A DNA stretch of 64,000 nt from Deltaproteobacteria bacterium (GCA_016713665.1 JADJOR010000001.1:806001-870000); one strand, 5' to 3'. Numbered from the stretch's first letter, positions 7,626 through 17,681 are shown. Program-made: numbers and translations. Notes: generated by a model from the letters alone, not told the origin.

Positions 7626-10435
7626 TCAGGCCTTCGAGCGTTTACCGGCGGCCGGTCGAGCCGCCTTCGCCTTCCGGCCGGCAGGCTTGCGCGCGGCGGC
7701 CCGCTTGCGGGGCGCGGCGGCCTCACGAGCGGCCATGCGCCGCGGGGTCGGACGCTCGGACGCAGCCGATCGCTCCTCGACCCAGCGTCCATCGCGGTAG
7801 TGCGCGCGCCAGGCCGTCGCCTTGCCGTCGACTTCGGAGGTCACGTACTGCTCGCGCGTCTTGCGGGCGAAGCGAACCACCGCCGGACGTCCGTCGGGAT
7901 CGGTCTTCGGGGCGTCGGCCAGATAGCGGTACTTCGGGTCGAGCTTGTCCTTGACCTCGATGAGCTCCGCCACCGTCGGGGCCCGCGTCTCGCGGTGCTT
8001 CGGGAACTGGCTCGCCGCGAGGAAGATGCCCGCAGCCCCGTCGCGCAGCAGATAGAAGTCGTCGCAGCGCTCGCAACGCAGATGCGGCATCGGGATCGGA
8101 TCGACCTTGGGCGGTGCCGCCTCGCCGCTGCGGAGCAGCTTGCGCGTGTTCTTGCAGACGTCGGAGGTGCATCCGAAGTACTTGCCGAAGCGACCGGACT
8201 TGAGCTGCATGTCCTCGCCGCACTTGTCGCATTCGAGGACCGGCCCGTCGTAGCCCTTGATCTGGAAGGTGCCGGTCTCGACCTCGTAGCCGGGGCAGTC
8301 GGGGTTGTTGCCGCAGACGTGAAGCTTGCGCGACTCGTCGACGAGGTAGCTGTTCATCGCCGTCTTGCAGATCGGGCAATGGCGCTTCGTGAGCAGGAGC
8401 CGCGCCTCGACCTCGTCGCCCGCGTCCTCCTCGTCGCCCGCCTCTCCCTTGCCGACCGATGATTCGTCCCGGACCGCGATCGCCTCGTCGCCGGGGATCA
8501 GGTTGAGCGTGCTCTTGCAGCGTTCCTTCGGCGGGAGCGCATAGCCCGAGCAGCCCAGGAACACGCCCGTCGACGCCGTCCGGATCTGCATCGGCCGACC
8601 GCATTGCGGACACGGGATGTCGGTCTCCGTCGGCTGGTTCGAGCGCATGCCCTTCTTCGGATGCTCGGCCACCGTGAGCTTCCGCCGGAACTCGTCGTAG
8701 AAATCGCCGAGCACCTTCTTCCACTGCTTGTGACCGACCGCGACCTCGTCGAGCGCCTCCTCGAGACCGGCGGTGAAGCCGTAGTCCATCAATTCGCCGA
8801 AGTTCTCGACGAGCCGCTCGGTGACGATCTCGCCCATCTTCTCCGCGTAGAATCGCCGATTCTCGAGGCGGACGTAGCCGCGCTCCTGGATCGTCGAGAT
8901 GATCGAGGCGTAGGTCGACGGCCGACCGATGCCGCGCTTCTCGAGCTCCTTGACGAGGCTCGCCTCGCCGTAGCGCGCGGCGGCTTCGTGAAATGCTGCA
9001 TCGGCTCGAGCTTGACGAGATCGAGGCGCTCCCCGACCTGCACGTCCGGAAGCGCCGTCTCGCCTTCGCCTGCGCGGACCGCGGTCGGCTGGGCGCGGGT
9101 ATGGCCGTCGAAGACCACGATGCGGCCGCGGGTGCGAAGCTCGAAGTCCCCGGCCTTCACGGCGATGTTCGTCGACAGGTATTCCGCGGGCGCCATCTGG
9201 CAGGCCACGAACTGCCGCCAGATCAATTCGTAGAGTCGCTCCTGGTCGCGCTCGACGCCCTGGAGCCGGCCCGGATGAACGTCGACGTCCGAGGGTCGGA
9301 TCGCCTCGTGGGCCTCCTGCGCGCCTTCCTTGCTCGAGTAGAGATTGGGCTCCGCCGGCAGGTAGCGCGGACCGAAGTCGCGCGAGATCGTCCCGCGACA
9401 GGCCTCGACGGCCTCGCGCGAGAGGTTCGTCGAGTCGGTGCGCATGTAGGTGATGTGGCCGGCTTCGTAGAGCCGCTGCGCCAGCATCATCGTCTTCTTG
9501 ACCGAGAAGCCGAGCCGCGTGCTCGCGGCCTGCTGGAGCGTCGACGTGATGTACGGCGCGCCGGGCTTCGTCTTCGTCGGCTTGTCCTTGCGCTCGACGA
9601 CCTCGAAGTCGGCGAGCTCGAGGGCGCGCACGGCCTCGGTCGTCTGCCCTTCGTTCGTCGGCCGGAAGGCCTCGCCTCGATGCCGGGCGACCTCGAGGCG
9701 GAGCGCGTCGCGGGCGCGGGTGCGCGTATCCGCGTGGATCTCCCAGTACTCCTCGGGAATGAACGCGCGGATCTCCTTCTCGCGCTCGACGATCAGGCGG
9801 ACCGCCACCGACTGCACGCGCCCGGCCGACAGACCCCGCGCGACCTTCGCCCACAGGAGCGGCGAGATCATGTAGCCGACGACCCGGTCGAGGAAGCGCC
9901 GGGCCTGCTGGGCGTTGACGCGGGACAGGTCGAGCTCGCCCGGGTCCTGGAAGGCCTGTCGGATCGCGGTCTGGGTGATCTCGTTGAAGACCACGCGCTT
10001 GAAGCGCTTCGGATCGCCGCCGATCACCTCGCGCAGATGCCACGCGATCGCCTCGCCCTCGCGGTCGAGATCGGTCGCGAGATAGATGGTGTCGGCGCCG
10101 CTCGCGAGCTTGCGGAGCTCGGTGACGACCTTCTCCTTGCCGGGGAGGATCTCGTAGTTCGCCTTCCAGTCGTTCTCGGGATCGATGCCCATGCGCGCGA
10201 AGAGCGCCTTCTTCGACTGCTCCTTGCGGTGGGCCTCGCGCTTGGCACCGGCGAGCTTGCGGGTCTTCGCGGCGGCCTGGGCGCGGGCCTTCGCGTCGAC
10301 CTGCTTGCCGGAGCCCGACACCGGCAGATCGCGGATGTGCCCGACGCTGGACTTCACGACGAAGTCGCGGCCCAGATACTTGTTGATGGTCCGCGCCTTC
10401 GCGGGCGACTCGACGATGACCAGCGACTTGCCCAT
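7626..10435 (-). CDS. topA: DNA topoisomerase I, interrupted by one frameshift
   Basis: Relaxes negative supercoils by type IA strand passage. The start at 10435 gives the canonical MGKSLVIVESPAKA with Glu9. The Toprim acidic motif DLDREGEAIAW and the catalytic-Tyr region HITYMRTDSTNLS are present. The N-terminal frame runs to MQHFTKPP, then the protein continues in another frame as ARYGEASLVKELEKRGIGRPS, so one base is missing around 8973-8984. Restoring a G gives about 936 residues. The C-terminal part has several four-Cys zinc ribbons (CPQCGRPM...; CPICKTAM...; CDKCGEDM...) and a Lys/Ala-rich tail (RKRAAARKPAGRKAK). topA is normally indispensable and both halves are well conserved, so the frameshift is probably a sequence error. 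A hairpin follows the gene. Confidence 0.93.
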
Positions 10436-10903
10436 GGTGCCTCGTGGGTTCGAACGGACCGTCTGCGGCGGCGACCGCGCCGGCATGCAATGCGCACCGG
10501 AGTGGCAGCGGAATCGGAGGCGCCTCGGACTTTCTTGAGGCGCTGACTTCCACCCCCACACTCGGCGGGCTACCCGGTTAGCACAGTTCCCCCGGTCACT
10601 CGCAAGGCCCGGTTTTGCCCGCACGCGGGGCGCGAATGCCCCACGGATCCAGAAAAACGTCGCACTTTCGGCGAGATAGCGAGCCGTCGCGGTCGAACGC
10701 CGCGGTGCCTGTCGCGGCCTCCGCCTGCGCCGACGCGCCCCCTCTCGGCCCGTCGACTCGGACCCGGACGGCGAAGCGGCTCCCCGCCGCGCCATGCCGC
10801 CCATAAATAGAAGGGGCTCGGAAACGGCCGTCGCCCCACACCGCCGGTCGGGCCTCGGCCACCGGAAAGCCAGGGACCGAGCGACCCCCTACGTTCCGGC
10901 CTC
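10436..10903. other. Divergent intergenic region between topA and crcB
   Basis: About 470 bases holding the topA and crcB promoters. The only AT-rich spot is CATAAATAG near 10801. I looked for a fluoride riboswitch ahead of the crcB pair and did not see its conserved elements. No convincing gene. Confidence 0.5.
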
Positions 10904-11413
10904 ATGCCGCCGACGATCGAATCGATGCGCGCAGCGCCGAGCGCTCTTCCGACCACGAAGACCGCTCCGATCGGCCTCGCCCGCGAGCTTGCGCTCGTCG
11001 CGGCCGGGGGGATGATCGGTGCCCTCGCGCGTGCCGCGCTCGCGACCCGCGCAGCGACCTCGCTCGAGACCTTCGCGATCTCGACCCAGCTCGTGAACTC
11101 GATGGGCGCATTCGCCCTGGGTCTGCTCCTTGCGACGCTCGAGCGGGGCCACCCCCGGCCGAGCCTCCGGCCCTTCCTCGCGGTCGGTGTACTCGGGTCG
11201 TTCACGACCTTCTCGACCCTGGTCGACGACGGCCGGCTGCTCGCATCGAGCCGCTCTCCCCTGGTCGCCATCGCGTTTCTCGCGCTCTCGATCGCGGCCG
11301 GACTGGTCGCGTTCCTGCTGGGGCAATGGCTCGGCGGTGGGCTCGGGCGAGGGTACGGGCGCGGACGGGGCGGCTTCTCTCGACTTCGTTCACACGGGCG
11401 GTCCGCGCCTTGA
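10904..11413 (+). CDS. crcB: CrcB/Fluc fluoride channel subunit, first of a pair
   Basis: Small integral membrane protein exporting toxic fluoride. About 169 residues with four hydrophobic segments. Family signatures are seen: GGMIGALARA in the first helix, TQLVNSMGAFALGLL (the conserved Asn-Gly segment) and GVLGSFTTFSTL (the Phe/Thr track along the pore). The N-terminus may start at a second ATG at 10925. Its C-terminus is a Gly/Arg-rich tail that overlaps the start region of the second crcB gene. Fluc channels are dual-topology dimers; two different adjacent genes suggest a heterodimer of oppositely inserted subunits. Confidence 0.85.
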   Translation: MPPTIESMRAAPSALPTTKTAPIGLARELALVAAGGMIGALARAALATRAATSLETFAISTQLVNSMGAFALGLLLATLERGHPRPSLRPFLAVGVLGSFTTFSTLVDDGRLLASSRSPLVAIAFLALSIAAGLVAFLLGQWLGGGLGRGYGRGRGGFSRLRSHGRSAP

Positions 11414-11418
11414 TCGGG

Positions 11419-11838
11419 GTGAGCGACACGACGCATTGGATCTCGATCGCGGCCGGAGGAGCGGCCGGAGCCGTCCTGCGGGGCCTGCTCGCCCGCGCCG
11501 CCGCTTCGCCGTCCCCGGACCGAATGCCGCGCTTCGATCCTGCCCTGGCCACCCTCGCCGCCAACCTCGGGGCCTGCGCCCTGCTCGGCGCCTGGACGGC
11601 GGAGGCGGAGCTCGCCGGGGCCGCGGCATCAAGCGGATTCCCGGGCGCGCTCTCGGCCTTCGTGGCGATCGGGTTCTGCGGGTCGCTGTCGACGTTCTCG
11701 ACCCTGTGCGCCGATGCGATCCGCCTCGCGCGGGCCGAGCCGAGACCGCGCGGAGCGGGTCGAGCGTTCGGATACCTGCTGGCCCACCTCGCCGGCGGCC
11801 CCCTCGCCCTGGCCGCGGGGCTCTCGAGCGCGGGCTGA
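11419..11838 (+). CDS. crcB: CrcB/Fluc fluoride channel subunit, second of a pair
   Basis: About 139 residues from a GTG at 11419; a TTG at 11410 overlapping the previous stop (TTGA) is also possible, and the frame is open back to 11326. Signatures: GGAAGAVLRGLL, ATLAANLGACALLG and GFCGSLSTFSTLC match the conserved helix 1, Asn and Phe/Thr elements. Charged residues differ from the first copy, as expected if the two insert in opposite directions. Close coupling with the first copy supports a heteromeric channel. Its stop is about 220 bases before the carboxylase start. Confidence 0.82.
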   Translation: MSDTTHWISIAAGGAAGAVLRGLLARAAASPSPDRMPRFDPALATLAANLGACALLGAWTAEAELAGAAASSGFPGALSAFVAIGFCGSLSTFSTLCADAIRLARAEPRPRGAGRAFGYLLAHLAGGPLALAAGLSSAG

Positions 11839-12060
11839 AGGGCTTCGGGCCACGCCCATCCAGTGGCCGACCGCCTCGATCGGGCGCTCGCCACCCGTTA
11901 CACTCCGCGCGCCTTTTTGGTCGACGGCGACGGGCCCGCAGGGCAGTCGCCGCGTTCCCGGATACCCCGAATGCCCAGGTCGCCCGCGCGTCGAGCCCCG
12001 CTCGAAGGCGGCCGAACGGGCCGCCGCGCGATGCGCCGGCGCACGACGAACGTGAGAGTC

Positions 12061-13722
12061 ATGGCCGACATCGATCACTCCCTCCGCAACCCCCTCGCCC
12101 AGCCGGTCGCCGCGACGAAGTCCGCGACCGCCGTGAAGAGGGGCGTCTACGACGCCGCGCTCGAGATGGGCGCCGAGCTCCACGCGCGCCCGCTCGCAGG
12201 TGGCGGTCCCGCCCGCGTCCGGGTCCAGCACGCCAAGAACCGCATGACGGTCTGGGAGCGCATCCGGGTCCTGACGGAGAAGGAGCCCACGATCCTCTGG
12301 CGCAACTGGGGCCCCGAGCTCGACGGCGCCTCGATCGTGACGGGCATCCTCGACATCGACGGCCGCGACGTCGCCGTCTACGGCCACGACTTCACCGTCC
12401 GCGCCGGCTCGATGGACGCGACGAATGGCGCCAAGCTCGCGCGCCTGATCTACATGGCCGGCGAAAAGGGCATGCCGCTGATCGGCATGAACGACTCGGC
12501 GGGCGCGTTCGTGCCGGCGGGCGTCGGTGGCCTCGATGGTTATTCGGAGGCGTTCACGGCGCTTCGCAAGATCAGCGGCGTCGTCCCCTCGATCAGCCTG
12601 ATGTTCGGCTACAACGCGGGCGGCGGCGCCTACCTTCCGCGCCAGGGCTCGTTCATGATCCAATGCGACGAGACCTTCATCGGTCTGACGGGCCCCGGTG
12701 TCGTCAAGAGCGTGCTCGGCGAGGACGTGACCGCCGACGATCTCGGCGGCCCGCGCGTCCACGGCGCCTCCGGCGTCTGCGACCTCATCACCCACGACGA
12801 GCTCGGCAGCCTGCGCACCGCGCTGCGCCTGCTCGGCTACCTGCCCGACAACAACCGCGTCCACGCCCCCTTCCACACCACGTCGGACCCGATCGAGCGC
12901 TGGACCGAGGACGAGGACCGGCTCTTTCGAAGAACGTTCAATTCACCGGCGGGAATGAACGCGCCGATGGACATCACGCTCTACATCCAGCAGATCGTCG
13001 ACCACGGCGAGCTCTTCGAGATCCAGCCCCAGCGCGCGCGCAACATGGTGACCGCCTTCGGCCGGCTCGGCGGCTGGGTCACGGGCTTCGTCGCCAACAA
13101 CTCCGCCGTCGCCTCGGGTCAGATCGACATCGACGCGGCACTGAAGGCGACGCGCTTCATCCGCTTCTGCAATCTCTACAACATCCCGCTGCTCTTCATC
13201 GAGGACACGACGGGCTTCCTGCCCGGCACCGAGCAGGAGAAACGCGGCATCATCCAGGCCGGCCGCAAGCTGCTCGACGCGATCATCGACATCCGCACCC
13301 CGCGCATGACGATGATCATCCGCAACGCCTTCGGCGGCGCCTACGCCGCCTACAACTCCCACTTCACCGGCGCGGACCTCGTCTTCGCGATGCCGATGGC
13401 ACGCGTCGCCGTGATGGGCGCCGCCGGCAAGGACTTCGTCTTCAAGGACGAGCTGCGCGCGATCGCCGAGGCCCACAAGAAGTCGATCGCGGCGGGCACG
13501 CCGGCGGCCGATGCGAACCGCGAGCGCGACCAGGCCCTCGCGGCCCTCAACACCCGCTACGAAGAGCAGCTCATGAATCCCAAGGAGGCGCTCTCGCTGG
13601 GCAGCGTCTCCCGGATCGTCATGCCGGGCGAGAGCCGACGGGTCCTCGCCAAGAACCTGGATTTCCTGATGCGCCGGTACCAGCCCGCTCCGATGGGCGG
13701 ACCGCAGCGAGAGCACGAGTAG
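12061..13722 (+). CDS. Acyl-CoA carboxylase, carboxyltransferase subunit
   Basis: Moves CO2 from biotin to an acyl-CoA (acetyl-, propionyl- or a longer branched acyl-CoA; the substrate cannot be read from sequence). About 553 residues from the ATG at 12061, although the frame is open about 66 codons upstream. Two crotonase-like halves are visible. The N-half carries NDSAGAFVPAGVGGLDGY and YNAGGGAYLP (oxyanion Gly pairs); the C-half carries DTTGFLPGTEQEKRGIIQ and NAFGGAYAAYNS. The next gene, a biotin carboxylase with its own biotin carrier domain, starts 13 bases later, so the pair forms one enzyme. It may handle propionyl-CoA from steroid or fatty acid breakdown; that link is inferred. Confidence 0.87.
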   Translation: MADIDHSLRNPLAQPVAATKSATAVKRGVYDAALEMGAELHARPLAGGGPARVRVQHAKNRMTVWERIRVLTEKEPTILWRNWGPELDGASIVTGILDIDGRDVAVYGHDFTVRAGSMDATNGAKLARLIYMAGEKGMPLIGMNDSAGAFVPAGVGGLDGYSEAFTALRKISGVVPSISLMFGYNAGGGAYLPRQGSFMIQCDETFIGLTGPGVVKSVLGEDVTADDLGGPRVHGASGVCDLITHDELGSLRTALRLLGYLPDNNRVHAPFHTTSDPIERWTEDEDRLFRRTFNSPAGMNAPMDITLYIQQIVDHGELFEIQPQRARNMVTAFGRLGGWVTGFVANNSAVASGQIDIDAALKATRFIRFCNLYNIPLLFIEDTTGFLPGTEQEKRGIIQAGRKLLDAIIDIRTPRMTMIIRNAFGGAYAAYNSHFTGADLVFAMPMARVAVMGAAGKDFVFKDELRAIAEAHKKSIAAGTPAADANRERDQALAALNTRYEEQLMNPKEALSLGSVSRIVMPGESRRVLAKNLDFLMRRYQPAPMGGPQREHE

Positions 13723-13735
13723 GGCGAGAGAAGAC

Positions 13736-16480
13736 ATGCTGAACCGAAAAGGCGAGCGAATCCAAGCCCACGCGTCCGAGTCCGCCTGGGTGCGGTCCTT
13801 CGACGTGCGGGACGTGAAGTGCCTGGTCGTCTGCCGCGGGCCGGTGCGCAAGGAGGCCTTCGACGTCTTCGACGAGATCGGCGTCCGCGAATACGGAATG
13901 CTGCTCTCGGAGAAGGACTCGGTCGTCTATCCGCGCTGTCTCGCGCCGGAGCTGCGGAGCCTGCGCTTCCCGAGCAACGTCCACCGCGTGGCCGACTACA
14001 TGGGCGCCGGCCAGGAGGAGAAGCTCGCGCGCATCCGCGAGATCCTCGAGATCGCCGAGAGCAACGGCTACACCCACATCTTCGCGGGCTACGGCTTCAT
14101 GGCCGAGGACGCCGACTTCATCTCCGCGATCGAGGCTTCGAGCGTCCGCTTCATCGGCCCCTCGGCCCACGTGCTGCGCAGCGCCGGCGCGAAGGACGAG
14201 GCCAAGAAGCTCGCCCGCTCCCTCGGCAACGCCGTCGTGCCCGGCGTCGACAACCCCTCGGCCCTCGCCCTGGTCGAGCGCGCCGGCGACCGGAAATCCC
14301 TCGAGAAGCTCGCGAAGGAGCACGGCCTCGACTTCGCCTGGTCCGACGCCGTCGACGTCGTCGAGAATGCCGAGCGCCTGCTGCAGGCGGGCTATGCGAA
14401 GTCGGTCGAGCTCGTCACGATCGCGGAGCTGCAGAAGATCGCGGAGCGCGAGTCGATCGCGATCTGGAAGCAGTATCCGGGTCGGCGCATCCGCTACAAG
14501 TGCATCGGCGGCGGCGGCGGCAAGGGCCAGCGCGTCGTATCCGAGCCGTCCCAGACGGCGGCGGCGGTGATGGACATCCTGGCGGAGCAGAAGGTGCTCG
14601 AGCCGGGCTCGAACCGGAACTTCCTGATCGAGCTCAACCTCGAGACGACGCGGCACAACGAGATCCAGGTCGTCGGCAACGGCGACTGGTGCATCACGAT
14701 GGGCGGCCGCGACTGCTCGATCCAGATGCGCGAGCAGAAGCAGCTCGAGTTCTCCCTGACCGACGAGCTGCTCGAGGTCGCCGCGCGCGAGGCGAAGACG
14801 CCGGCCCATCGCGACAACCTGACCCGCGAACGCAAGACCCTTTCGGCCATGGAGGAGGACGGCGTCCGCTTCGGCCAGGGCGTCAAGCTCGACAACGTCT
14901 CGACCTTCGAGTGCATCGTCGAGGGATTCGACCACTTCTTCATGGAGATGAACACGCGCATCCAGGTCGAGCACGGCTGCTCCGAGCTCGCCTACAAGCT
15001 GCGCTTCACGAACCCTTCCGATCCGACCGACTACTTCGAGGTCGAGCGCCTGATCGAGACGATGGTCCTGCTCGCGCTCCACGGGAGCCGCCTGCCGAAG
15101 CCGCGCCGGATCCTGCGCGCGATCTCGGCGGCGGAGGTCCGCGTCAACGCGGTGAACGCCGCCCTGCTGCCCCACGCCGGCGGCGTCATCCGGGGCTGGT
15201 CGAAGCCCCTGCCCTTCGAGCACCGCGACGACCAGGGCATCGGGACCCGCAATCCCGACACCGGCTCCTTCCCCTACTACAACCTCGCGGGCGCCTACGA
15301 CTCGAACATCGCGCTGGTCCTCTGCACCGGCGACAGTCGCCGCCACAATCTCGAGCAGCTCGCCGAGATCCTGCGGCGGATGGAGCTGCGCGGGGACGAC
15401 CTGCAGACGAGCGTGCCGCTCCACTACGGCCTCGTGAACTGGACGCTCGGCCTCGAGCCCATGATGAAGCCGAATACGCGCTTCATGGGGCCCTACCTGG
15501 CGGCGGTCGGTGCGCTGCAGCTGCTGGCGCGGGACATCGACCTCGAGCTCGCCGCCCGCGAGCTCGGCAAGCCGCTCGCGAGCCCGTCGGCCCGGGAAGC
15601 CTACGCGGCGCAGGAGACGCTCTTCCTGCGGCCTCTGGGTCGGCTGCTCGCCGACGCCCACGCCCTCGCCGGCTTTCTCGGCCTGCACGATGGACGGCTC
15701 TGGAAGCGGAGCCGCGCCGGGGTCGAATTCGCCGTCAATCCGATCGATTTCCTGCGCGAGCTCTATCACTACCTGAACATGGAGAGCAGCCCCGGCAAGT
15801 CGCCGAGCGAGACGATCTGGTCCCACGACGACGCGCTCCTGTGCGAAGCGGAGGCTTTCTATGCGGAGCTCGGTCGACGCCTGGGCACGACCGCCTGGCC
15901 GGATCTCGTCGCGCGGCTCGAGGGGCCCGACGCCTCGAAGACCCTGGGAGAGGACCTGGCGCGCGCCTGCCGCGCGAGCCACCGTGGCTTCCAGGTGGCC
16001 GCCCCGCTCCTGCTCCTGATTCCGCGACTCGGCATCCAGTCCGAGCTGCTCGACGTCACCATCAACGACGCCCTCGAGCCGATCTTTCCGAAGACGTTCC
16101 TCGACGAGGAGCGCGCAGCGAATCTGCGGCGCGCGCTGGCGCCGCCGCCGAAGGCGAGCGCCAACGAGATCGTCGCGCCCTCCGGCGGATCGTTCTACTC
16201 GCGCGAGGCGCCCCATCTCCCGCCGCTCGTGGCCGAGGGCGATCACTTCGAGGCGGGACAGCCGCTCTTCGTGATCGAGGTGATGAAGATGTTCAACAAG
16301 GTCCTGGCGCCCTTCGCGGGGACCGTGAAGAAGAACCTCCTGCTCGATGCCGACGGGGCGGTGGTGCGCGCGGGCCAGCCGATCTTCGAGATCGTGCCGG
16401 ACGAGGTCATCGTCGAGGAATCGGAGCAGGACCGCCTCGCGCGACGCAAGCGGGTCACGCTGGCGGTCCTCGCCGGCTAG
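13736..16480 (+). CDS. Biotin carboxylase with C-terminal biotin carrier domain, unusually long
   Basis: ATP-dependent biotin carboxylation for the adjacent carboxyltransferase. At 914 residues it is longer than the usual 580-670 for fused alpha subunits. The biotin carboxylase part (about 25-550) is divergent: the Gly loop reads GGGGGKGQR at 258-266 and the catalytic segment MNTRIQVEHGCSE at 405 onward. About 50 extra residues lie before the Gly loop (about 175-245). About 250-300 residues rich in Leu/Arg/Glu (about 555-800) separate the carboxylase from the carrier. The carrier domain at the end has EVMKM with biotinyl Lys851. Codon use matches neighbours and no frame breaks are visible, so the inserts look real. 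It is the last gene of the pair. Confidence 0.88.
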   Translation: MLNRKGERIQAHASESAWVRSFDVRDVKCLVVCRGPVRKEAFDVFDEIGVREYGMLLSEKDSVVYPRCLAPELRSLRFPSNVHRVADYMGAGQEEKLARIREILEIAESNGYTHIFAGYGFMAEDADFISAIEASSVRFIGPSAHVLRSAGAKDEAKKLARSLGNAVVPGVDNPSALALVERAGDRKSLEKLAKEHGLDFAWSDAVDVVENAERLLQAGYAKSVELVTIAELQKIAERESIAIWKQYPGRRIRYKCIGGGGGKGQRVVSEPSQTAAAVMDILAEQKVLEPGSNRNFLIELNLETTRHNEIQVVGNGDWCITMGGRDCSIQMREQKQLEFSLTDELLEVAAREAKTPAHRDNLTRERKTLSAMEEDGVRFGQGVKLDNVSTFECIVEGFDHFFMEMNTRIQVEHGCSELAYKLRFTNPSDPTDYFEVERLIETMVLLALHGSRLPKPRRILRAISAAEVRVNAVNAALLPHAGGVIRGWSKPLPFEHRDDQGIGTRNPDTGSFPYYNLAGAYDSNIALVLCTGDSRRHNLEQLAEILRRMELRGDDLQTSVPLHYGLVNWTLGLEPMMKPNTRFMGPYLAAVGALQLLARDIDLELAARELGKPLASPSAREAYAAQETLFLRPLGRLLADAHALAGFLGLHDGRLWKRSRAGVEFAVNPIDFLRELYHYLNMESSPGKSPSETIWSHDDALLCEAEAFYAELGRRLGTTAWPDLVARLEGPDASKTLGEDLARACRASHRGFQVAAPLLLLIPRLGIQSELLDVTINDALEPIFPKTFLDEERAANLRRALAPPPKASANEIVAPSGGSFYSREAPHLPPLVAEGDHFEAGQPLFVIEVMKMFNKVLAPFAGTVKKNLLLDADGAVVRAGQPIFEIVPDEVIVEESEQDRLARRKRVTLAVLAG

Positions 16481-16573
16481 TCGGTCGCGACCCGATGCGC
16501 CCCGACGCGCCCGTGTTGCCTCTCGCCTGCTCGATGAATTCCCGCATTTCAATGCGAAAGGCGGGATTTCACT

Positions 16574-16600
16574 TCACCGTTTCAATCTGAACGCCGAAGT
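16574..16600 (+). promoter_or_regulatory. Weak sigma-28-like promoter before flagellin
   Basis: TCAC, a 15-base spacer, then GCCGAAGT resembles the flagellar TAAA-N15-GCCGATAA promoter (good match only in the -10 GCCGA). It ends 62 bases before the flagellin start. Position supports it; the -35 is poor. Confidence 0.3.
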
Positions 16601-16662
16601 GCCATGCCACGGTACGCGTGGTCTTCGAGGGGTTGGGCTGCGCTGGCACGAAAGGGGCCAGC

Positions 16663-17481
16663 ATGTCCATACGAATCGGTTCGAGCGGCATCTCCTATGC
16701 AGCCATCCGGTCGCTGCGTGACGCGGAGCGCGAGGTCGCCCGGTCGAGCGCGCGCCTCGCCTCGGGCAAGCGCATCAACAGCGCAGCCGACGATCCCGCG
16801 GGCCTCGCGTTGGCGGACAAGTTCCGCGCCGAGGTGGCCAGCCTCTCGCGGGCCCAGCTCAACACCGCCGACGGCATCGGCCTCGCCCAGGTCGCCCAGG
16901 GCGGGCTCTCCGAGATCGCCTCGCTGCTCTCGGACGCCCGCGCGCTGGCCGTCCAGTCCTCGTCGGGGGCCCTCGGCGGTCAGACCCGGGCCCAGCTCAA
17001 CACGCAGTTCCAGGCGATCATGGACGACATCGACGCAATCGCCGCGAACACGAACTTCAACCAGTTCAATCCCCTGAACAACGACGCGCTCCAGGTCGAC
17101 CTCGCGGTCGGCACCCAGGCCGGCGACACCATCACCGTCTCCGGCGTCGATGCGGACGCCGCCGCCATCGGCCTCGGCAGCACCGCCATCGCCACCTCCA
17201 GCGCCGCGGGCTCGGCGATCGACTCGATCGACGACGCGATCTCGAAGGTGAGCGCCCTGGCGGCGCGCTTCGGCATCGCCGAGAACCGCCTCGAGGCCCG
17301 CTCCCGCCTGCTGGGCAACCAGATCGAGGCCCACAGCGCCGCCGAGTCCCGCATCCGCGACACCGACTTCGCCCTCGAGAGCGCCCGACTGACCCGCGCG
17401 CAGATCCTGCAGGAATCCTCCGTCGCGGTGCTCGGCCAGGCGAACGCCAACATGCGCATCGTGCTGCGGCTGCTCGAGTAG
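16663..17481 (+). CDS. Flagellin, minimal type
   Basis: Filament subunit of about 272 residues, start ATG at 16663 after AAAGGGG. The N-terminal D0/D1 helices (about 1-140) show the conserved RINSAADDPAGLALADKFRA segment and the NTADGIGLAQVAQGGLSEI motif. The C-terminal D1/D0 part (about 185-272) contains AESRIRDTDFALESARLTRAQIL and ends in LRLLE. Between them is only a short Thr/Ser/Ala/Asp-rich segment, so the variable surface domains D2/D3 are almost absent. It is a single gene with no other flagellar gene beside it, lying between the carboxylase pair and purL. It should be exported by the flagellar type III system made elsewhere. Confidence 0.93.
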   Translation: MSIRIGSSGISYAAIRSLRDAEREVARSSARLASGKRINSAADDPAGLALADKFRAEVASLSRAQLNTADGIGLAQVAQGGLSEIASLLSDARALAVQSSSGALGGQTRAQLNTQFQAIMDDIDAIAANTNFNQFNPLNNDALQVDLAVGTQAGDTITVSGVDADAAAIGLGSTAIATSSAAGSAIDSIDDAISKVSALAARFGIAENRLEARSRLLGNQIEAHSAAESRIRDTDFALESARLTRAQILQESSVAVLGQANANMRIVLRLLE

Positions 17482-17497
17482 GCCCCGACGCGGGGCC
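17481..17497 (+). terminator. Hairpin directly after flagellin
   Basis: GGCCCCG and CGGGGCC form a 7-bp stem with a 3-base loop, starting at the last base of the stop codon. No T-run follows. Position suggests transcript end or 3' stability. Confidence 0.4.
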
Positions 17498-17681
17498 GGG
17501 GCCGGCCACGGACGCGAGCCCCGCGGTCGGCCCTTCGATCCGGCCCGTCGCAGGACTCACCCCGCCACGTCTCTGGCCGCGCCGGTCGACAAGTCGTACC
17601 ATGGCCGCCGTCCCGGACCTTCCGCGTCGCCTCCCCCGGCGCGCGACCTGACCGGACGGTTTTCGCCGTCCCGAGACTGCG

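Noticed and set aside
8973..8984. Programmed frameshifting in topA
   Set aside because: No slippery heptamer with a following stop or hairpin is seen and TopA is not known to use recoding; a missing base is simpler.
10436..10903. Fluoride riboswitch upstream of crcB
   Set aside because: The conserved pseudoknot-forming segments were not found by eye.
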